Numbered from the stretch's first letter, positions 20,765 to 29,449 are shown. The stretch: 32,348 bases of DNA from an uncultured Clostridia bacterium (GCA_937915065.1 CALDMR010000011.1:1-32348), one strand, 5' to 3'. The notes: generated by a model not told the origin, from the sequence alone. A program made the numbers and translations.

Positions 20765-21220
20765 TTGAAAAAAGTGACGGAGCTCACCGCAGAACTGGCT
20801 GCTCCCGTGGTGGCAGAACAGGGCTGCGAGCTGTGGGATGTGGAATACGTCAAGGAAGCAGGCACCTGGTATCTCCGGCTGTATATTGATAAGGAAGGCG
20901 GCGTCAGCATCAACGACTGCGAGGCCATCTCCCGCCGCGTCAGCGATCTGCTGGACGAGGCCGATCCCATCGAGGGCAGCTACACCTTTGAAGTCTCCTC
21001 CGCCGGCGCAGAGCGCCTCCTCAAGCGCCCCTCCGATTTCGAGCGCTTTATGGGCAGCCCCGTTACTGTGCGCCTGTACCAGAACAAGGATGGCCGCAAG
21101 GAATACGCCGGCACCCTTTCCGGCTATGAAAACGGCGCCGTGCTGCTGACTGTGGGCAGCGAGACTTTGCGTTTTGAAAAGGCTGAAATCGCCCTGGTTC
21201 GCCTGCGCGTGGAAATTTAA
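20765..21220 (+). CDS. rimP: Ribosome maturation factor RimP
   Basis: 151 residues from a TTG at 20765, eight bases after AAAGGTGG; a GTG at 20753 is an alternative but overlaps the ribosome site. VEYVKEAGTWYLRLYIDKEGG, split as VEYVKEAGTWY and LRLYIDKEGG, VSINDCEAISRRVSDLLD and YTFEVSSAGAERLLKRPSDF are RimP signatures. It acts in 30S subunit maturation. It is the first gene of the conserved nusA-infB operon, 52 bases before nusA. Confidence 0.95.
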   Translation: MKKVTELTAELAAPVVAEQGCELWDVEYVKEAGTWYLRLYIDKEGGVSINDCEAISRRVSDLLDEADPIEGSYTFEVSSAGAERLLKRPSDFERFMGSPVTVRLYQNKDGRKEYAGTLSGYENGAVLLTVGSETLRFEKAEIALVRLRVEI

Positions 21221-21272
21221 CCCCATAAACTCATTTTTTCATCACTATATATAAGAACAGGAGAATCATCTC

Positions 21273-22409
21273 ATGAAAGTTGAAGAGATCTTTGCTGCCC
21301 TGGCCATGCTGGAAAAAGAGAAGGGCATTGCGCAGCATTACATGATGGATAAGATCGTTCAGGCCCTGATCAACGCCTACAAGCACGATCATCCCGACGT
21401 GGAAGAGGTTATCGTCCGCGTGGACGAGGAAAAGAAGACCCTGAAAATGTATATCCAGAAAACCGTGGTGGATGAAGTCATCAATCCCGGCAGCGAAATC
21501 TCCCGGGCCGACGCCAAGGCCATCGCCGGTTCCATCGGCGTGGGCGAAACCGTCAGCCTGCCCGTGGATAATGTGGAGTTTGGCCGCATCGCCGCAGGCA
21601 ACGGCAAGCAGATCATTATCCAGGGCCTGAAGGAAGCCGAACGCGACATGGTTTATAACCAGTTCTCCAGCAAGGAGCACGAGATCCTCACCGGCACCGT
21701 GACCCGCATCGATCCCCGCACCGGCAATGTCAGCCTGCGCATCGGCACCGGCACCGAAGCCACCAACGCCCTGCTGGCCGCCGGCGAGCAGGTGCCCGGC
21801 GAAGTCCTCACCGAGGGCCAGCGCTGCAAGGTTTACATGGTGGAAGTCCGCCGCGGCACCCGCGGCGCCCAGGTCATGGTTTCCCGCACCCATCCCGGCC
21901 TGGTCAAGCGCCTGTTCGAGCTGGAAGTGCCCGAGATCTACGACGGCATTGTGGAAGTGAAGAATGTGGCCCGCGAGGCCGGTTCCCGCACCAAGATGTC
22001 CGTCTGGTCCACCGACGAGAGCATCGATCCCATCGGCGCCTGCGTCGGCCCCAAGGGCCAGCGCGTGGCCGCTGTGGTGGATGCGCTGAACGGCGAAAAG
22101 ATCGATATCATCAAATACAGCGAAAACCCCACCGAATACATTGCCGCCGCCCTGGCTCCCGCCGATGTGCTGGATGTCTGGATGGCAGACGACGGCAAGG
22201 GCTGCCGCGTCATCGTGCCCGACGACCAGCTGTCTCTGGCCATCGGCAAGGAGGGACAGAACGCCCGCCTGGCCGCCCGCCTGACCGGCTATAAGATCGA
22301 CATCAAGCCCGAGTCCTTCCACGACGAAGAAGCCGAAACCGTCACCCTGGGCGATGTGGCCCAGATCATCACCGACGAAGACGCTCCCGCAGCGGACGAG
22401 GCCGAATAA
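21273..22409 (+). CDS. nusA: Transcription termination/antitermination protein NusA
   Basis: 378 residues: N-terminal RNA-polymerase-binding domain (1-125), S1 domain (about 135-200), KH1 and KH2 (about 200-345; VGPKGQRV and GKEGQNARLAARLTGYKIDI). It lacks the C-terminal acidic repeats of E. coli NusA, normal for Firmicutes. The RNA-binding loop reads ACVGPKGQRVAAV and the second KH GXXG is GKEG. The start follows a run of weak A-rich sequence with ACAGGAG. Confidence 0.97.
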   Translation: MKVEEIFAALAMLEKEKGIAQHYMMDKIVQALINAYKHDHPDVEEVIVRVDEEKKTLKMYIQKTVVDEVINPGSEISRADAKAIAGSIGVGETVSLPVDNVEFGRIAAGNGKQIIIQGLKEAERDMVYNQFSSKEHEILTGTVTRIDPRTGNVSLRIGTGTEATNALLAAGEQVPGEVLTEGQRCKVYMVEVRRGTRGAQVMVSRTHPGLVKRLFELEVPEIYDGIVEVKNVAREAGSRTKMSVWSTDESIDPIGACVGPKGQRVAAVVDALNGEKIDIIKYSENPTEYIAAALAPADVLDVWMADDGKGCRVIVPDDQLSLAIGKEGQNARLAARLTGYKIDIKPESFHDEEAETVTLGDVAQIITDEDAPAADEAE

Positions 22410-22427
22410 TCAACCAGACGGAGGCTG

Positions 22428-22709
22428 ATGAAATTGCTGAAACCGAAAAAAATCCCCCAGCGGCAATGCGTCGGCTGCCGCACCATGAAAAACAAGAAAG
22501 ACCTGATCCGGGTGGTCAAATCGCCGGAGGGCGAGATCAGCCTGGATTTCACTGGCAAAAAATCCGGCCGGGGCGCCTACGTCTGCCCCGATCCCGATTG
22601 CCTGGCCCGGGCGCGAAAATCAAAAGCACTGGAGCGCGCCTTTGAAACAGCGATCCCCCCGGAGGTCTACGACGCGCTTCAAGCGCAGATGGAGGCTGGG
22701 AATGACTGA
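22428..22709 (+). CDS. rnpM: RNase P modulator RnpM (YlxR)
   Basis: 93 residues: PQRQCVGCRTMKNKKDLIRVV and SGRGAYVC are the YlxR hallmarks (first cited in part: QCVGCRTMKNKKDLIRVV). YlxR binds the RNase P RNA in Firmicutes. The ATG at 22428 lies only a few bases after GGAGG; a TTG at 22434 is a possible alternative. It overlaps the next gene by 8 bases. Confidence 0.93.
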   Translation: MKLLKPKKIPQRQCVGCRTMKNKKDLIRVVKSPEGEISLDFTGKKSGRGAYVCPDPDCLARARKSKALERAFETAIPPEVYDALQAQMEAGND

Positions 22710-23118
22710 TCTGAAAGAAGCGTTCCTGCGCCAGCTGGGGCTGGCCAAACGGGCAGGCCGCGCAGAACTGGGAGAAGACGGCGTGAGCAGCGCCGCCGCC
22801 GCGGGCAAAGCCCGCCTGGTGCTCCTGGCTTCCGACGCCGCCGAAAACACCGTGCGCCGGGCCCGCAACTTTACCGAGGGCTCCCACGCAGTGGTGCTCT
22901 CCGTCCCCTTTAACAAAGAGACGCTGGGCGCGGCCTGCGGCCGCGGCAGCTGCGCCATGCTGGCGGTGACGGAATCCGGCCTGGCCCTTTCCGCAGCGGC
23001 AAAACTGGCCGCCGCTTTCCCCGGCTCCTACGAGGAAGCCGTGGAGGCCCTCCAGGCCAAAGACGAGCGCATCCGCCGTCGCCGCGGCAAAAAACGTCCG
23101 CGTAAATCAGAATCGTAA
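22702..23118 (+). CDS. L7Ae/L30e-family ribosomal-type RNA-binding protein (YlxQ)
   Basis: 138 residues from the ATG at 22702 after GGAGGCTGGGA. FLRQLGLAKRAGRAELGED at the start and LVLLASDAAENT are typical of bacterial YlxQ, a kink-turn-binding L7Ae homologue. The C-terminus is a basic tail (RIRRRRGKKRPRKSES), longer than usual and probably RNA-binding. It lies between rnpM and infB as in most Firmicutes. Confidence 0.93.
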   Translation: MTDLKEAFLRQLGLAKRAGRAELGEDGVSSAAAAGKARLVLLASDAAENTVRRARNFTEGSHAVVLSVPFNKETLGAACGRGSCAMLAVTESGLALSAAAKLAAAFPGSYEEAVEALQAKDERIRRRRGKKRPRKSES

Positions 23119-23142
23119 ATTACACTTTGGAGGTGGCTTTAT

Positions 23143-25527
23143 TTGGGTACTTCAAATCTGACAAATAAAATCAAGGTGCATGATATTGCCAAGAGCTTTA
23201 ATCTGCCGTCGAAGGAGATCATGAATATTCTGACGGAATATTCCACGCCTCCGAAGAGCCACAGCGCCGTGATGACAGAAGAAGAGATTTCCATTGTCCT
23301 GGATTATCTGACGCAGAAGCATCAGATCTCCAGCGTGGAAGAAATCTTCGCCGACTGCTTTGCCCCGAAGGCAGAGCAGCCCAAGGAAAACAAAACCAAG
23401 GACGCCAAAGCGCCCGCCGCCAAGGGCGATGCGCCCCAGAATCCCGCCCCGGCGCCCGCTGCCAAGAAAGAGGCTCCCAAGAGCGGCAGCGAAAGCAAGC
23501 CCGCCGCATCCAGCGCCCCGATCACATCCCGCGTGCCCAAGACCAAGATCGTGGACACCCGCAAGGCAACCAACGTCAACCTGGATAAATACGACGAACG
23601 CCTGCAGGATATGGCCGAAAGCTCCAAAGCCGGCCAGCGGGCGGGCAAAATGCAGCAGGGCCGCGAAAAATTCCGCAACAACAACCGCCGCGGCAACAAC
23701 ATGACTTTCTCCAACAAGCGCCGCCAGGAGGAGCAGGAGAAGATGCGCCGCCTGCAGCTGGAAATCGCCAAAAAGGCCCCGCTGAAGGTGGAGATCCCCG
23801 ACGAGATCAGCGTGGGCGAGCTGGCCAGCCGCATGAAGAAAACTGGCGCCGAAGTGGTCAAATGCCTGATGAAAAACGGCGTGATGGCCTCTCTGAGCCA
23901 AATCATCGATTTCGACACCGCTGCAATCATCGCCGAGGAAATGGGCTGCAAGGTCGAGCACGAAGTGATCGTGACCATTGAAGAAAAACTGATCGACACC
24001 GCCGAGGATAAGCCCGAAGATCTGGTGCCCCGCGCTCCCGTAGTCGTGGTCATGGGCCATGTCGACCACGGCAAGACCTCCCTGCTGGACTATATCCGTA
24101 AAGCCAACGTGGCTTCCGGCGAAGCCGGCGGCATCACCCAGGGAATCGGCGCTTACACCGTGGAAGTCAGCGGCAAGCCCATCACCTTCCTGGACACCCC
24201 CGGCCACGAAGCCTTCACCGCCATGCGCGCCCGCGGCGCCATGGTCACCGATATCGCGATCCTGGTGGTGGCGGCCGACGACGGCATCATGCCCCAGACC
24301 ATCGAGTCCATCAACCATGCAAAGGCCGCCGATATTCCCATCATCGTAGCCATCAACAAAATGGATAAACCCCATGCCGACCCCGAGCGCATCAAGACCC
24401 AGCTGACGGAGCACGGCCTGCTGCCCGAGGATTGGGGCGGCGACACCATCATCTGCCCCATTTCCGCAAAAACCGGTATGGGCGTGGAAGACCTGCTGGA
24501 AATGGTCACGCTGAAGGCCGAAATGCAGGAACTGAAAGCCAATCCCAACCGCGCCGCCGCCGGTGCGGTCATCGAAGCCCGTCTGGACAAGGGCCGCGGC
24601 CCTGTGGCCACCCTGCTGGTGCAGAACGGCACCCTGAACCAGGGCGATATCATCATCGCCGGCACCGCCGTGGGCCGCATCCGCGCCATGGTGGACGACA
24701 AGGGCCGCCGGCTGAAAACCGCAGGCCCCTCCGTCCCCGTGGAGATCACCGGCCTGGCCGAAGTTCCCGCCGCCGGCTGCTCTTTCAACGCCGTGGCGGA
24801 TGAGCGCATGGCCCGCGAACTGGTGGAGCAGCGCAAGGCAGAAGAGCGCGCCGCCGCCAGCGCCCCGGTGCAGAAGGTCACCCTGGAGGATCTGTTCAGC
24901 CAGATCCAGGCCGGCGAAATGAAGGAGCTGAGCCTGATCGTCAAGGCCGATGTTCAGGGTTCCGCTGAAGCCGTTAAGCAGTCTCTGGAAAAGCTGACCA
25001 ATGAGGAAGTCCGCGTCCGCGTGATCCACTCCGGCGTGGGCGCGATCAACGAGAGCGATGTGATGCTGGCATCCACTTCCAAGGCCATTATCATCGGCTT
25101 CAATGTCCGCCCCGACGCCGCTGCCCGCGACAGCGCCGCCCGCAACAATGTGGATATGCGTATGTACCGCGTGATTTACGACTGCATCAACGAAATGGAA
25201 GCCGCTATGAAGGGCATGCTGGCGCCCAAGTTCCGCGAGGCCGTCATCGGCCATGTGGAAGTGCGCCAGGTCTACAAGGTTTCCGGCGTGGGCACCATCG
25301 CCGGCTGCTATGTCCAGGAAGGCAAGATCCAACGCGGCTGCTCCGTGCGCGTGGTGCGCGACGGCATCGTGATTCACGAGGGTTCCCTGGCCTCCCTGCG
25401 CCGCTTCAAGGACGACGTGAAGGAAGTCGCAGAATCCTATGAGTGCGGCCTGTCCGTTGAAAAATACAACGACATCAAAGAAGGCGACCAGATCGAAGCC
25501 TTTGTTATGGAAGAAGTGAAGCGGTAA
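23143..25527 (+). CDS. infB: Translation initiation factor IF-2
   Basis: 794 residues from a TTG after GGAGGTGGCTTTA. IF2_N (VHDIAKSFNLPSKEIMNIL) opens the protein, followed by an Ala/Pro/Lys-rich low-complexity linker (about 75-135), a basic segment with RRGNN, a second IF2_N-like domain, then the GTPase domain with GHVDHGKTS (about 305), DTPGHEAF and NKMDKPHA, domain II, and the C-terminal initiator-tRNA-binding domains. The final 48 bp of the gene region, stop codon included, occur again 194 bases downstream, so the present 3' end may not be the ancestral junction. Confidence 0.97.
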   Translation: MGTSNLTNKIKVHDIAKSFNLPSKEIMNILTEYSTPPKSHSAVMTEEEISIVLDYLTQKHQISSVEEIFADCFAPKAEQPKENKTKDAKAPAAKGDAPQNPAPAPAAKKEAPKSGSESKPAASSAPITSRVPKTKIVDTRKATNVNLDKYDERLQDMAESSKAGQRAGKMQQGREKFRNNNRRGNNMTFSNKRRQEEQEKMRRLQLEIAKKAPLKVEIPDEISVGELASRMKKTGAEVVKCLMKNGVMASLSQIIDFDTAAIIAEEMGCKVEHEVIVTIEEKLIDTAEDKPEDLVPRAPVVVVMGHVDHGKTSLLDYIRKANVASGEAGGITQGIGAYTVEVSGKPITFLDTPGHEAFTAMRARGAMVTDIAILVVAADDGIMPQTIESINHAKAADIPIIVAINKMDKPHADPERIKTQLTEHGLLPEDWGGDTIICPISAKTGMGVEDLLEMVTLKAEMQELKANPNRAAAGAVIEARLDKGRGPVATLLVQNGTLNQGDIIIAGTAVGRIRAMVDDKGRRLKTAGPSVPVEITGLAEVPAAGCSFNAVADERMARELVEQRKAEERAAASAPVQKVTLEDLFSQIQAGEMKELSLIVKADVQGSAEAVKQSLEKLTNEEVRVRVIHSGVGAINESDVMLASTSKAIIIGFNVRPDAAARDSAARNNVDMRMYRVIYDCINEMEAAMKGMLAPKFREAVIGHVEVRQVYKVSGVGTIAGCYVQEGKIQRGCSVRVVRDGIVIHEGSLASLRRFKDDVKEVAESYECGLSVEKYNDIKEGDQIEAFVMEEVKR

Positions 25528-25529
25528 TT
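25482..25529 (+). repeat. Direct repeat copy 1: 3' end of infB including stop
   Basis: 48 bases ending two bases after the TAA are repeated at 25676-25723 with a single difference (T25506 versus C25700). Copy 1 is in the coding frame of infB. Confidence 0.93.
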
Positions 25530-25675
25530 GCCGCTGCGCCCGTTTTACTGCTATGGCGCCTGCCGCCTTCTTTTCCATCAAGCGTTTTGGCGGCGCCAAA
25601 ACCTTGGCCCTTGGCGGATTTATTCCGCCAAGAAACGGCATCAAAGGGTTCCCATGAAGCGCCGCTTCATGGGAC
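25530..25675. mobile_element. 146-bp palindrome-rich insertion between infB 3'-end repeats
   Basis: No convincing ORF. It contains three tandem hairpins: GTTTTGGCG/CGCCAAAAC with a one-base centre near 25593-25611, CTTGGCGGA/TCCGCCAAG with a five-base loop near 25610-25633, and TCCCATGAAGCG/CGCTTCATGGGA near 25650-25674. The flanking 48-bp repeat restores a second infB 3' end. This fits a degenerate site-specific integrative element, a MITE-like insertion, or a local duplication followed by repeat insertion. Coordinates of individual hairpins are approximate within a few bases. Confidence 0.55.
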
Positions 25676-25723
25676 AGGCGACCAGATCGAAGCCTTTGTC
25701 ATGGAAGAAGTGAAGCGGTAATT
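25676..25723 (+). repeat. Direct repeat copy 2: displaced infB 3' end
   Basis: Second copy of the infB end, with the codons for the last residues and the TAA intact but detached from the gene. The sole difference is a silent third-position change in the valine codon (GTT to GTC), which means that the copies have begun to drift or one arrived from a related strain. Confidence 0.93.
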
Positions 25724-25744
25724 ACTTCTATATTTGAACAGCCG

Positions 25745-25777
25745 GCAGGGCGGGCATAAACGCCCGCCCTGCTTTTT
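25745..25777 (+). terminator. Terminator after infB
   Basis: A perfect 11-bp GC-rich stem (25745-25755 with 25762-25772), a six-base loop and five T (25773-25777). It separates rimP-infB from the downstream genes, only 16 bases before the next start codon. Confidence 0.93.
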
Positions 25778-25793
25778 CTCGAAAGGAGCTCCT

Positions 25794-26192
25794 ATGAGCT
25801 GCGTGTATCTGCTGTGCACCGATCACCCGCTGCCGCTGTACGATCCCCATACCCGCCGGCTCTGCACCCACCGCGGCATCCAGTATGAAGAAAACGGCTT
25901 TGCCGTCCGTGAGCATGTCTACTATCGCGCCGCTGTGAACGTGCTGGGCTTTTCCATGAAGCCCTGGCAGCGCGAGCTGGACCTGAGGGCCACAGATCAG
26001 GACGCAGAACTGCTACGCCGCTATCTGCGCGCACACTGCGCCCCAGGCGAGCAGGTGGAACTCTGGCATCTGTGGGTGGGTGAAGATCATCTCCGCCCCA
26101 GCTATTTGGCAGGCCGCTTAGCAGATCTGGATACAGATACGCTTGAACAGCTGAACGAGCGGGAACAAACCTGTATCATGCTGACCATTTGA
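25794..26192 (+). CDS. Hypothetical protein, 132 residues
   Basis: Not recognised. The ATG at 25794 follows GAAAGGAGCTCCT, an excellent ribosome site, and codon use matches the GC-rich neighbours, so I take it as real. The product is soluble-looking, with several Cys and Trp (YLLCTDHPLPLYDP, QVELWHLWVGEDH) and an acidic C-terminal stretch (ADLDTDTLEQLNE). No signal peptide, membrane segment or catalytic motif is visible. It sits between the infB terminator and rbfA, a position usually without a gene, next to the duplicated infB end. It may have arrived with that rearrangement. Confidence 0.72.
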   Translation: MSCVYLLCTDHPLPLYDPHTRRLCTHRGIQYEENGFAVREHVYYRAAVNVLGFSMKPWQRELDLRATDQDAELLRRYLRAHCAPGEQVELWHLWVGEDHLRPSYLAGRLADLDTDTLEQLNEREQTCIMLTI

Positions 26193-26250
26193 TTGCGCTC
26201 AGCATTCGATATAAACAACACGACCAAACTCCAGAAGGAGGTATTTCTCT

Positions 26251-26637
26251 ATGGCTAAAAACCGAATCAACCGGATCAACGAAGAGATCCAGCGGGAGCT
26301 GGCCACGCTGCTGCGCACTGTAAAGGATCCCCGTGTGCGGGACACTATGGTAAGCATCACCCATGTGGACACCACCGGCGACCTGCGCTATTCCAAAATT
26401 TATGTCAGCGCTTTGGATAAATCCAAGGAAAAGGAGCTGATCAAGGGGCTTAAGTCTGCCGGCGGTTATCTGCGCCGGGAACTGGGCGCAGCCCTGCAGC
26501 TGCGCTATACGCCGGAATTGATTTTCGAGGCGGACGACTCCATTGCCCATGGTTCCCACATTCTGGAGGTTCTGCGCGGCATTGAAGCCAAGGAGGCCCC
26601 CGCAGGCGACGCCGAAACAGAGGAGGGCGACGCATGA
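26251..26637 (+). CDS. rbfA: Ribosome-binding factor A (RbfA)
   Basis: 128 residues with the RbfA KH-like fold: RINRINEEIQRELATLL, VRDTMVSITHVDTTGDLRYS (exactly 20 residues) and LRYTPELIFEADDSIAHGSHI. It acts in late 30S maturation. The start follows AGGAGGTATTTCTCT. The C-terminus has an acidic extension (EAPAGDAETEEGDA). The stop overlaps the next start by four bases (ATGA). Confidence 0.95.
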   Translation: MAKNRINRINEEIQRELATLLRTVKDPRVRDTMVSITHVDTTGDLRYSKIYVSALDKSKEKELIKGLKSAGGYLRRELGAALQLRYTPELIFEADDSIAHGSHILEVLRGIEAKEAPAGDAETEEGDA

Positions 26638-27584
26638 CCACCACCGAGACCGCAGCATTGCTGCGCAGCCACGACCGCTTTTTGATCCTGACCCATGTGC
26701 GCCCTGACGGCGATACCATTGGCTGTGCCGCCGCCCTGTGCGCCGCCCTGCAAAACCTGGGCAAAACCGCCTATGTGTTGGAAAATCCGGAGCTGACAGC
26801 CACCTGTGCGGCATATGTTACCCCCTACCACGCTCCGGCCAATTATGTTCCCGATTATGTGATCACCACCGATGTGGCTTCCCTCGGCCTGCTGCCGGAC
26901 AATGCCAGACCGTATCAGCATCGCATCAATCTGGCCATCGATCACCATCCGTCCTATGAAGGCTTTGCCACCGACGGCTCCTGTGTGCGCAGTGAATGCG
27001 CCGCCGCCGGCGAAATCGTGTACGAGATCGTGCGGGAATTGGGCGAGATCACCCCGGTGATGGCCACCGCCCTCTATTGCGCCCTCTCCACCGACACAGG
27101 ATGCTTCGTTTACAACAACACCACCGCCAATACCCACCGCGTGGCAGCGGAGCTGATCGACGCAGGCTGCGACGTGCAGGGCGTCAACAAGCGCCATTTC
27201 CGCACCAAAAGCCGTGTGCGCATCGCTCTGGAAAGCGCCATCATGTCCGCAGTGGAATTTTATGATCACGACCGCATCGCCGTGGTCACCGTGCCCCAGG
27301 CCCTGCTGCAGCAGTTGGGAGCCACGCCCGACGACGCCGAGGAAATCGCCTCTATGGCCGGCGTGATCGAGGGCGTGGACTGCGCCCTGACCGTGCGGGA
27401 ACTGGCCAGCGGCGAAAGCAAGATCAGTCTGCGCACCGGTTCCCGGGTCAATGCCACCGAAGTCTGCCGCATGCTGGGCGGCGGAGGCCATGCCCAAGCC
27501 GCCGGTGCCACCATGGACTGCCCCCTGGCAGAAGCAAAACAGCGCGCCCTGGACGCCATCGCCCGGGTCGCCGGAGAAGACTGA
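26634..27584 (+). CDS. nrnA: DHH-family phosphoesterase, nanoRNase/pAp phosphatase NrnA type
   Basis: 316 residues. The DHH domain shows THVRPDGDTIG (motif I), TDVAS (motif II) and DHHPSYEGF (motif III), followed by DTGCFVY; the DHHA1 substrate domain ends with GGGGHAQAAG. These are the metal ligands and substrate loop of NrnA, which degrades short RNA oligomers and 3'-phosphoadenosine 5'-phosphate. Overlap with rbfA by four bases implies translational coupling. Order rbfA-nrnA-truB is standard in Firmicutes. Confidence 0.95.
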   Translation: MTTTETAALLRSHDRFLILTHVRPDGDTIGCAAALCAALQNLGKTAYVLENPELTATCAAYVTPYHAPANYVPDYVITTDVASLGLLPDNARPYQHRINLAIDHHPSYEGFATDGSCVRSECAAAGEIVYEIVRELGEITPVMATALYCALSTDTGCFVYNNTTANTHRVAAELIDAGCDVQGVNKRHFRTKSRVRIALESAIMSAVEFYDHDRIAVVTVPQALLQQLGATPDDAEEIASMAGVIEGVDCALTVRELASGESKISLRTGSRVNATEVCRMLGGGGHAQAAGATMDCPLAEAKQRALDAIARVAGED

Positions 27585-27593
27585 GGGCCGCCT

Positions 27594-28466
27594 ATGCCGG
27601 ATGGTATTCTGATCATCAACAAAGACGCAGGCTGGACCAGCATGGATGTGTGCGCCAAGCTGCGGGGCATCTATCACGAAAAACGCATCGGCCACGCCGG
27701 TACTCTGGATCCCATGGCCACCGGCGTGCTGCCCGTATTCATCGGCCGGGCCACCCGGGCGGTGGAATTTGCGGAATCCGGCGATAAAGAATATATCGCC
27801 CTGCTGCGTCCAGGTATCGTCACCGACACCCAGGACACCAGCGGCACCGTGATCGAAGAGCATCCCGCAGAATTTACCCGGCAGGCCCTGGAGGCAATAC
27901 TCCCCCAATTTACCGGCGAAATCCTGCAGGTGCCGCCCATGTATTCCGCCATTAAAATCCAGGGCAAGAAGCTCTATCAACTGGCCCGCAAAGGCCGTGA
28001 AGTGGAGCGCCCGGCCCGCCCCATCACCATTCACGCCCTGGAGGTGCTGGACGGCCCCGATCAAAACGGCGATTACCGCCTGCGGGTGCGCTGCTCCAAG
28101 GGCACTTATATCCGCACCCTCTGCCACGATATCGGCCAGGCCCTGGGCTGCGGCGCTGCCATGGCTGCCTTGCAGCGCACTATGGCCTGCGGATATACGC
28201 TACAGGAAGCCGTCACGCTGGACAGACTGCAGGGCAGCGGCGATGCCACTGCTTTTCTGCGGCCTGTAGACTCCCTGTTCAGCGCTTATCCCGCCTGCAC
28301 AGTCGGTGGCACAGCGGAAAAGAAAGTGCGCAACGGTGCACCCGCCCCCGCGCCCGCCCTTGCATCCGGCATCTACCGGGTATATAGTCAAGAAGGTGCT
28401 TTTCTCGCCCTCAGCCAAAGTGACGGCGAAATGCTTACCACGATCAAAAGTTTTTTTAACGTCTAA
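27594..28466 (+). CDS. truB: tRNA pseudouridine-55 synthase TruB
   Basis: 290 residues. Catalytic Asp39 is in GHAGTLDPMATGVLPV, with the KEYIALL, PPMYSAIKIQGKKLYQLAR and CSKGTYIRTLCHDIG motifs (second cited near the 20-residue limit) of the TruB family. A C-terminal PUA-like domain follows. The ATG lies nine bases after nrnA with only a weak ribosome site (GAGGGCCGCC). Confidence 0.96.
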   Translation: MPDGILIINKDAGWTSMDVCAKLRGIYHEKRIGHAGTLDPMATGVLPVFIGRATRAVEFAESGDKEYIALLRPGIVTDTQDTSGTVIEEHPAEFTRQALEAILPQFTGEILQVPPMYSAIKIQGKKLYQLARKGREVERPARPITIHALEVLDGPDQNGDYRLRVRCSKGTYIRTLCHDIGQALGCGAAMAALQRTMACGYTLQEAVTLDRLQGSGDATAFLRPVDSLFSAYPACTVGGTAEKKVRNGAPAPAPALASGIYRVYSQEGAFLALSQSDGEMLTTIKSFFNV

Positions 28467-28482
28467 AAGCAGGTGAATTGAT

Positions 28483-29403
28483 TTGGAACAGACTAAGAAG
28501 CCGCAGCGGGTCATCGCTCTGGGTTTTTTCGACGGCATCCACCGCGGCCACGGCATGCTGATGAATAAAGCCGCTGAGCGCGCCAAAGAGCTGCATTTGT
28601 CTCCCGCAGTGTTTACCTTTGACCGCCATCCCAGCGACCTGTATGGAGATACACCCGTGGAGCTGATCAACTCCGCTGCAGACCGGGCCGATTTGATCCA
28701 CCGCCTGTACGGCATTGAGGACGTCATTTTTTCCCACTTTGACGAAGGTATGATGCATATGCCCTGGGAGGATTTCATCACCAAAATGCTCTATGAGGAG
28801 TATGGCGCCCGCCATCTGGTCTGCGGCGAGGATTTCCACTTCGGCTACCGCGGCGAAGGGAATCCCCAAAAGCTCCGCGCCAAATGCGCGGAACTGGGCA
28901 TCGGCTGCGACATTATTCCCCTGATGGAGATCGACGGCATCAAGGTGGGCTCCACTTATATCCGCACATTGCTGCTCGACGGCAATATGGAGCGGGCCAC
29001 GGAATTCCTCGGCCATCCCCACTGCCTGTCCCACACCGTGGAACACGGTAAAAAGCTGGGCAGCGCCATCGGTATCCCCACCGTCAACCTGACGGTTCCC
29101 CCCCATGTGCTGACCCCCGCCCACGGCGTTTATGCCACCCGCGTGCAGATCGGGGCCCAAAGCTATATGGGCGCCACCAACATTGGTGTGCGGCCCACGG
29201 TGGATGACCATTCCACCCGTGTCACTGTGGAAACTTTTATTCTGGATTTCAGCGGCGATCTGTACGGACAAACGCTGCGCGTGGATTTCTACAAGCGGCT
29301 GCGCGAGGAAAAGCGTTTTGAATCCCTGGATGCGCTGCAGGCCCAAATCCAACAGGATATGGCCTCCACCCGCAGCTATTTTTTGCTGCATCCATACTGT
29401 TAA
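28483..29403 (+). CDS. ribF: Bifunctional riboflavin kinase/FAD synthetase RibF
   Basis: 306 residues from a TTG at 28483 after AGGTGAATTGA. The N-terminal nucleotidyltransferase has GFFDGIHRGHG, FDRHPSDL and STYIRTLLLDG; the C-terminal flavokinase domain has GSAIGIPTVNL, GVYATRVQIG, GATNIGVRPTVDD and VETFILDFSGDLYG. It makes FMN and FAD. It ends the conserved translation operon, as in Bacillus and Clostridium, with a terminator directly after. Confidence 0.96.
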   Translation: MEQTKKPQRVIALGFFDGIHRGHGMLMNKAAERAKELHLSPAVFTFDRHPSDLYGDTPVELINSAADRADLIHRLYGIEDVIFSHFDEGMMHMPWEDFITKMLYEEYGARHLVCGEDFHFGYRGEGNPQKLRAKCAELGIGCDIIPLMEIDGIKVGSTYIRTLLLDGNMERATEFLGHPHCLSHTVEHGKKLGSAIGIPTVNLTVPPHVLTPAHGVYATRVQIGAQSYMGATNIGVRPTVDDHSTRVTVETFILDFSGDLYGQTLRVDFYKRLREEKRFESLDALQAQIQQDMASTRSYFLLHPYC

Positions 29404-29410
29404 ACCGTTA

Positions 29411-29449
29411 AAAAAGCACTACTCAATGTATAATTGAGTAGTGCTTTTT
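29411..29449. terminator. Bidirectional terminator between ribF and kdpE
   Basis: A 17-bp near-perfect stem (AAAAAGCACTACTCAAT and its complement, 29411-29449) with a five-base loop, A-run on the left and T-run on the right. It serves ribF on the plus strand and the converging kdpE-like gene on the minus strand. Confidence 0.93.

Noticed and set aside
23152..25644. 830-codon minus-strand open frame antisense to infB
   Set aside because: Low-complexity His/Gly/Ala-rich shadow of infB without recognisable motifs.
25530..25675. Assembly artefact as sole explanation of the infB repeat
   Set aside because: The copies differ by one base and flank unrelated palindromic DNA, which is unlike a simple assembly duplication; still worth confirming by long reads.
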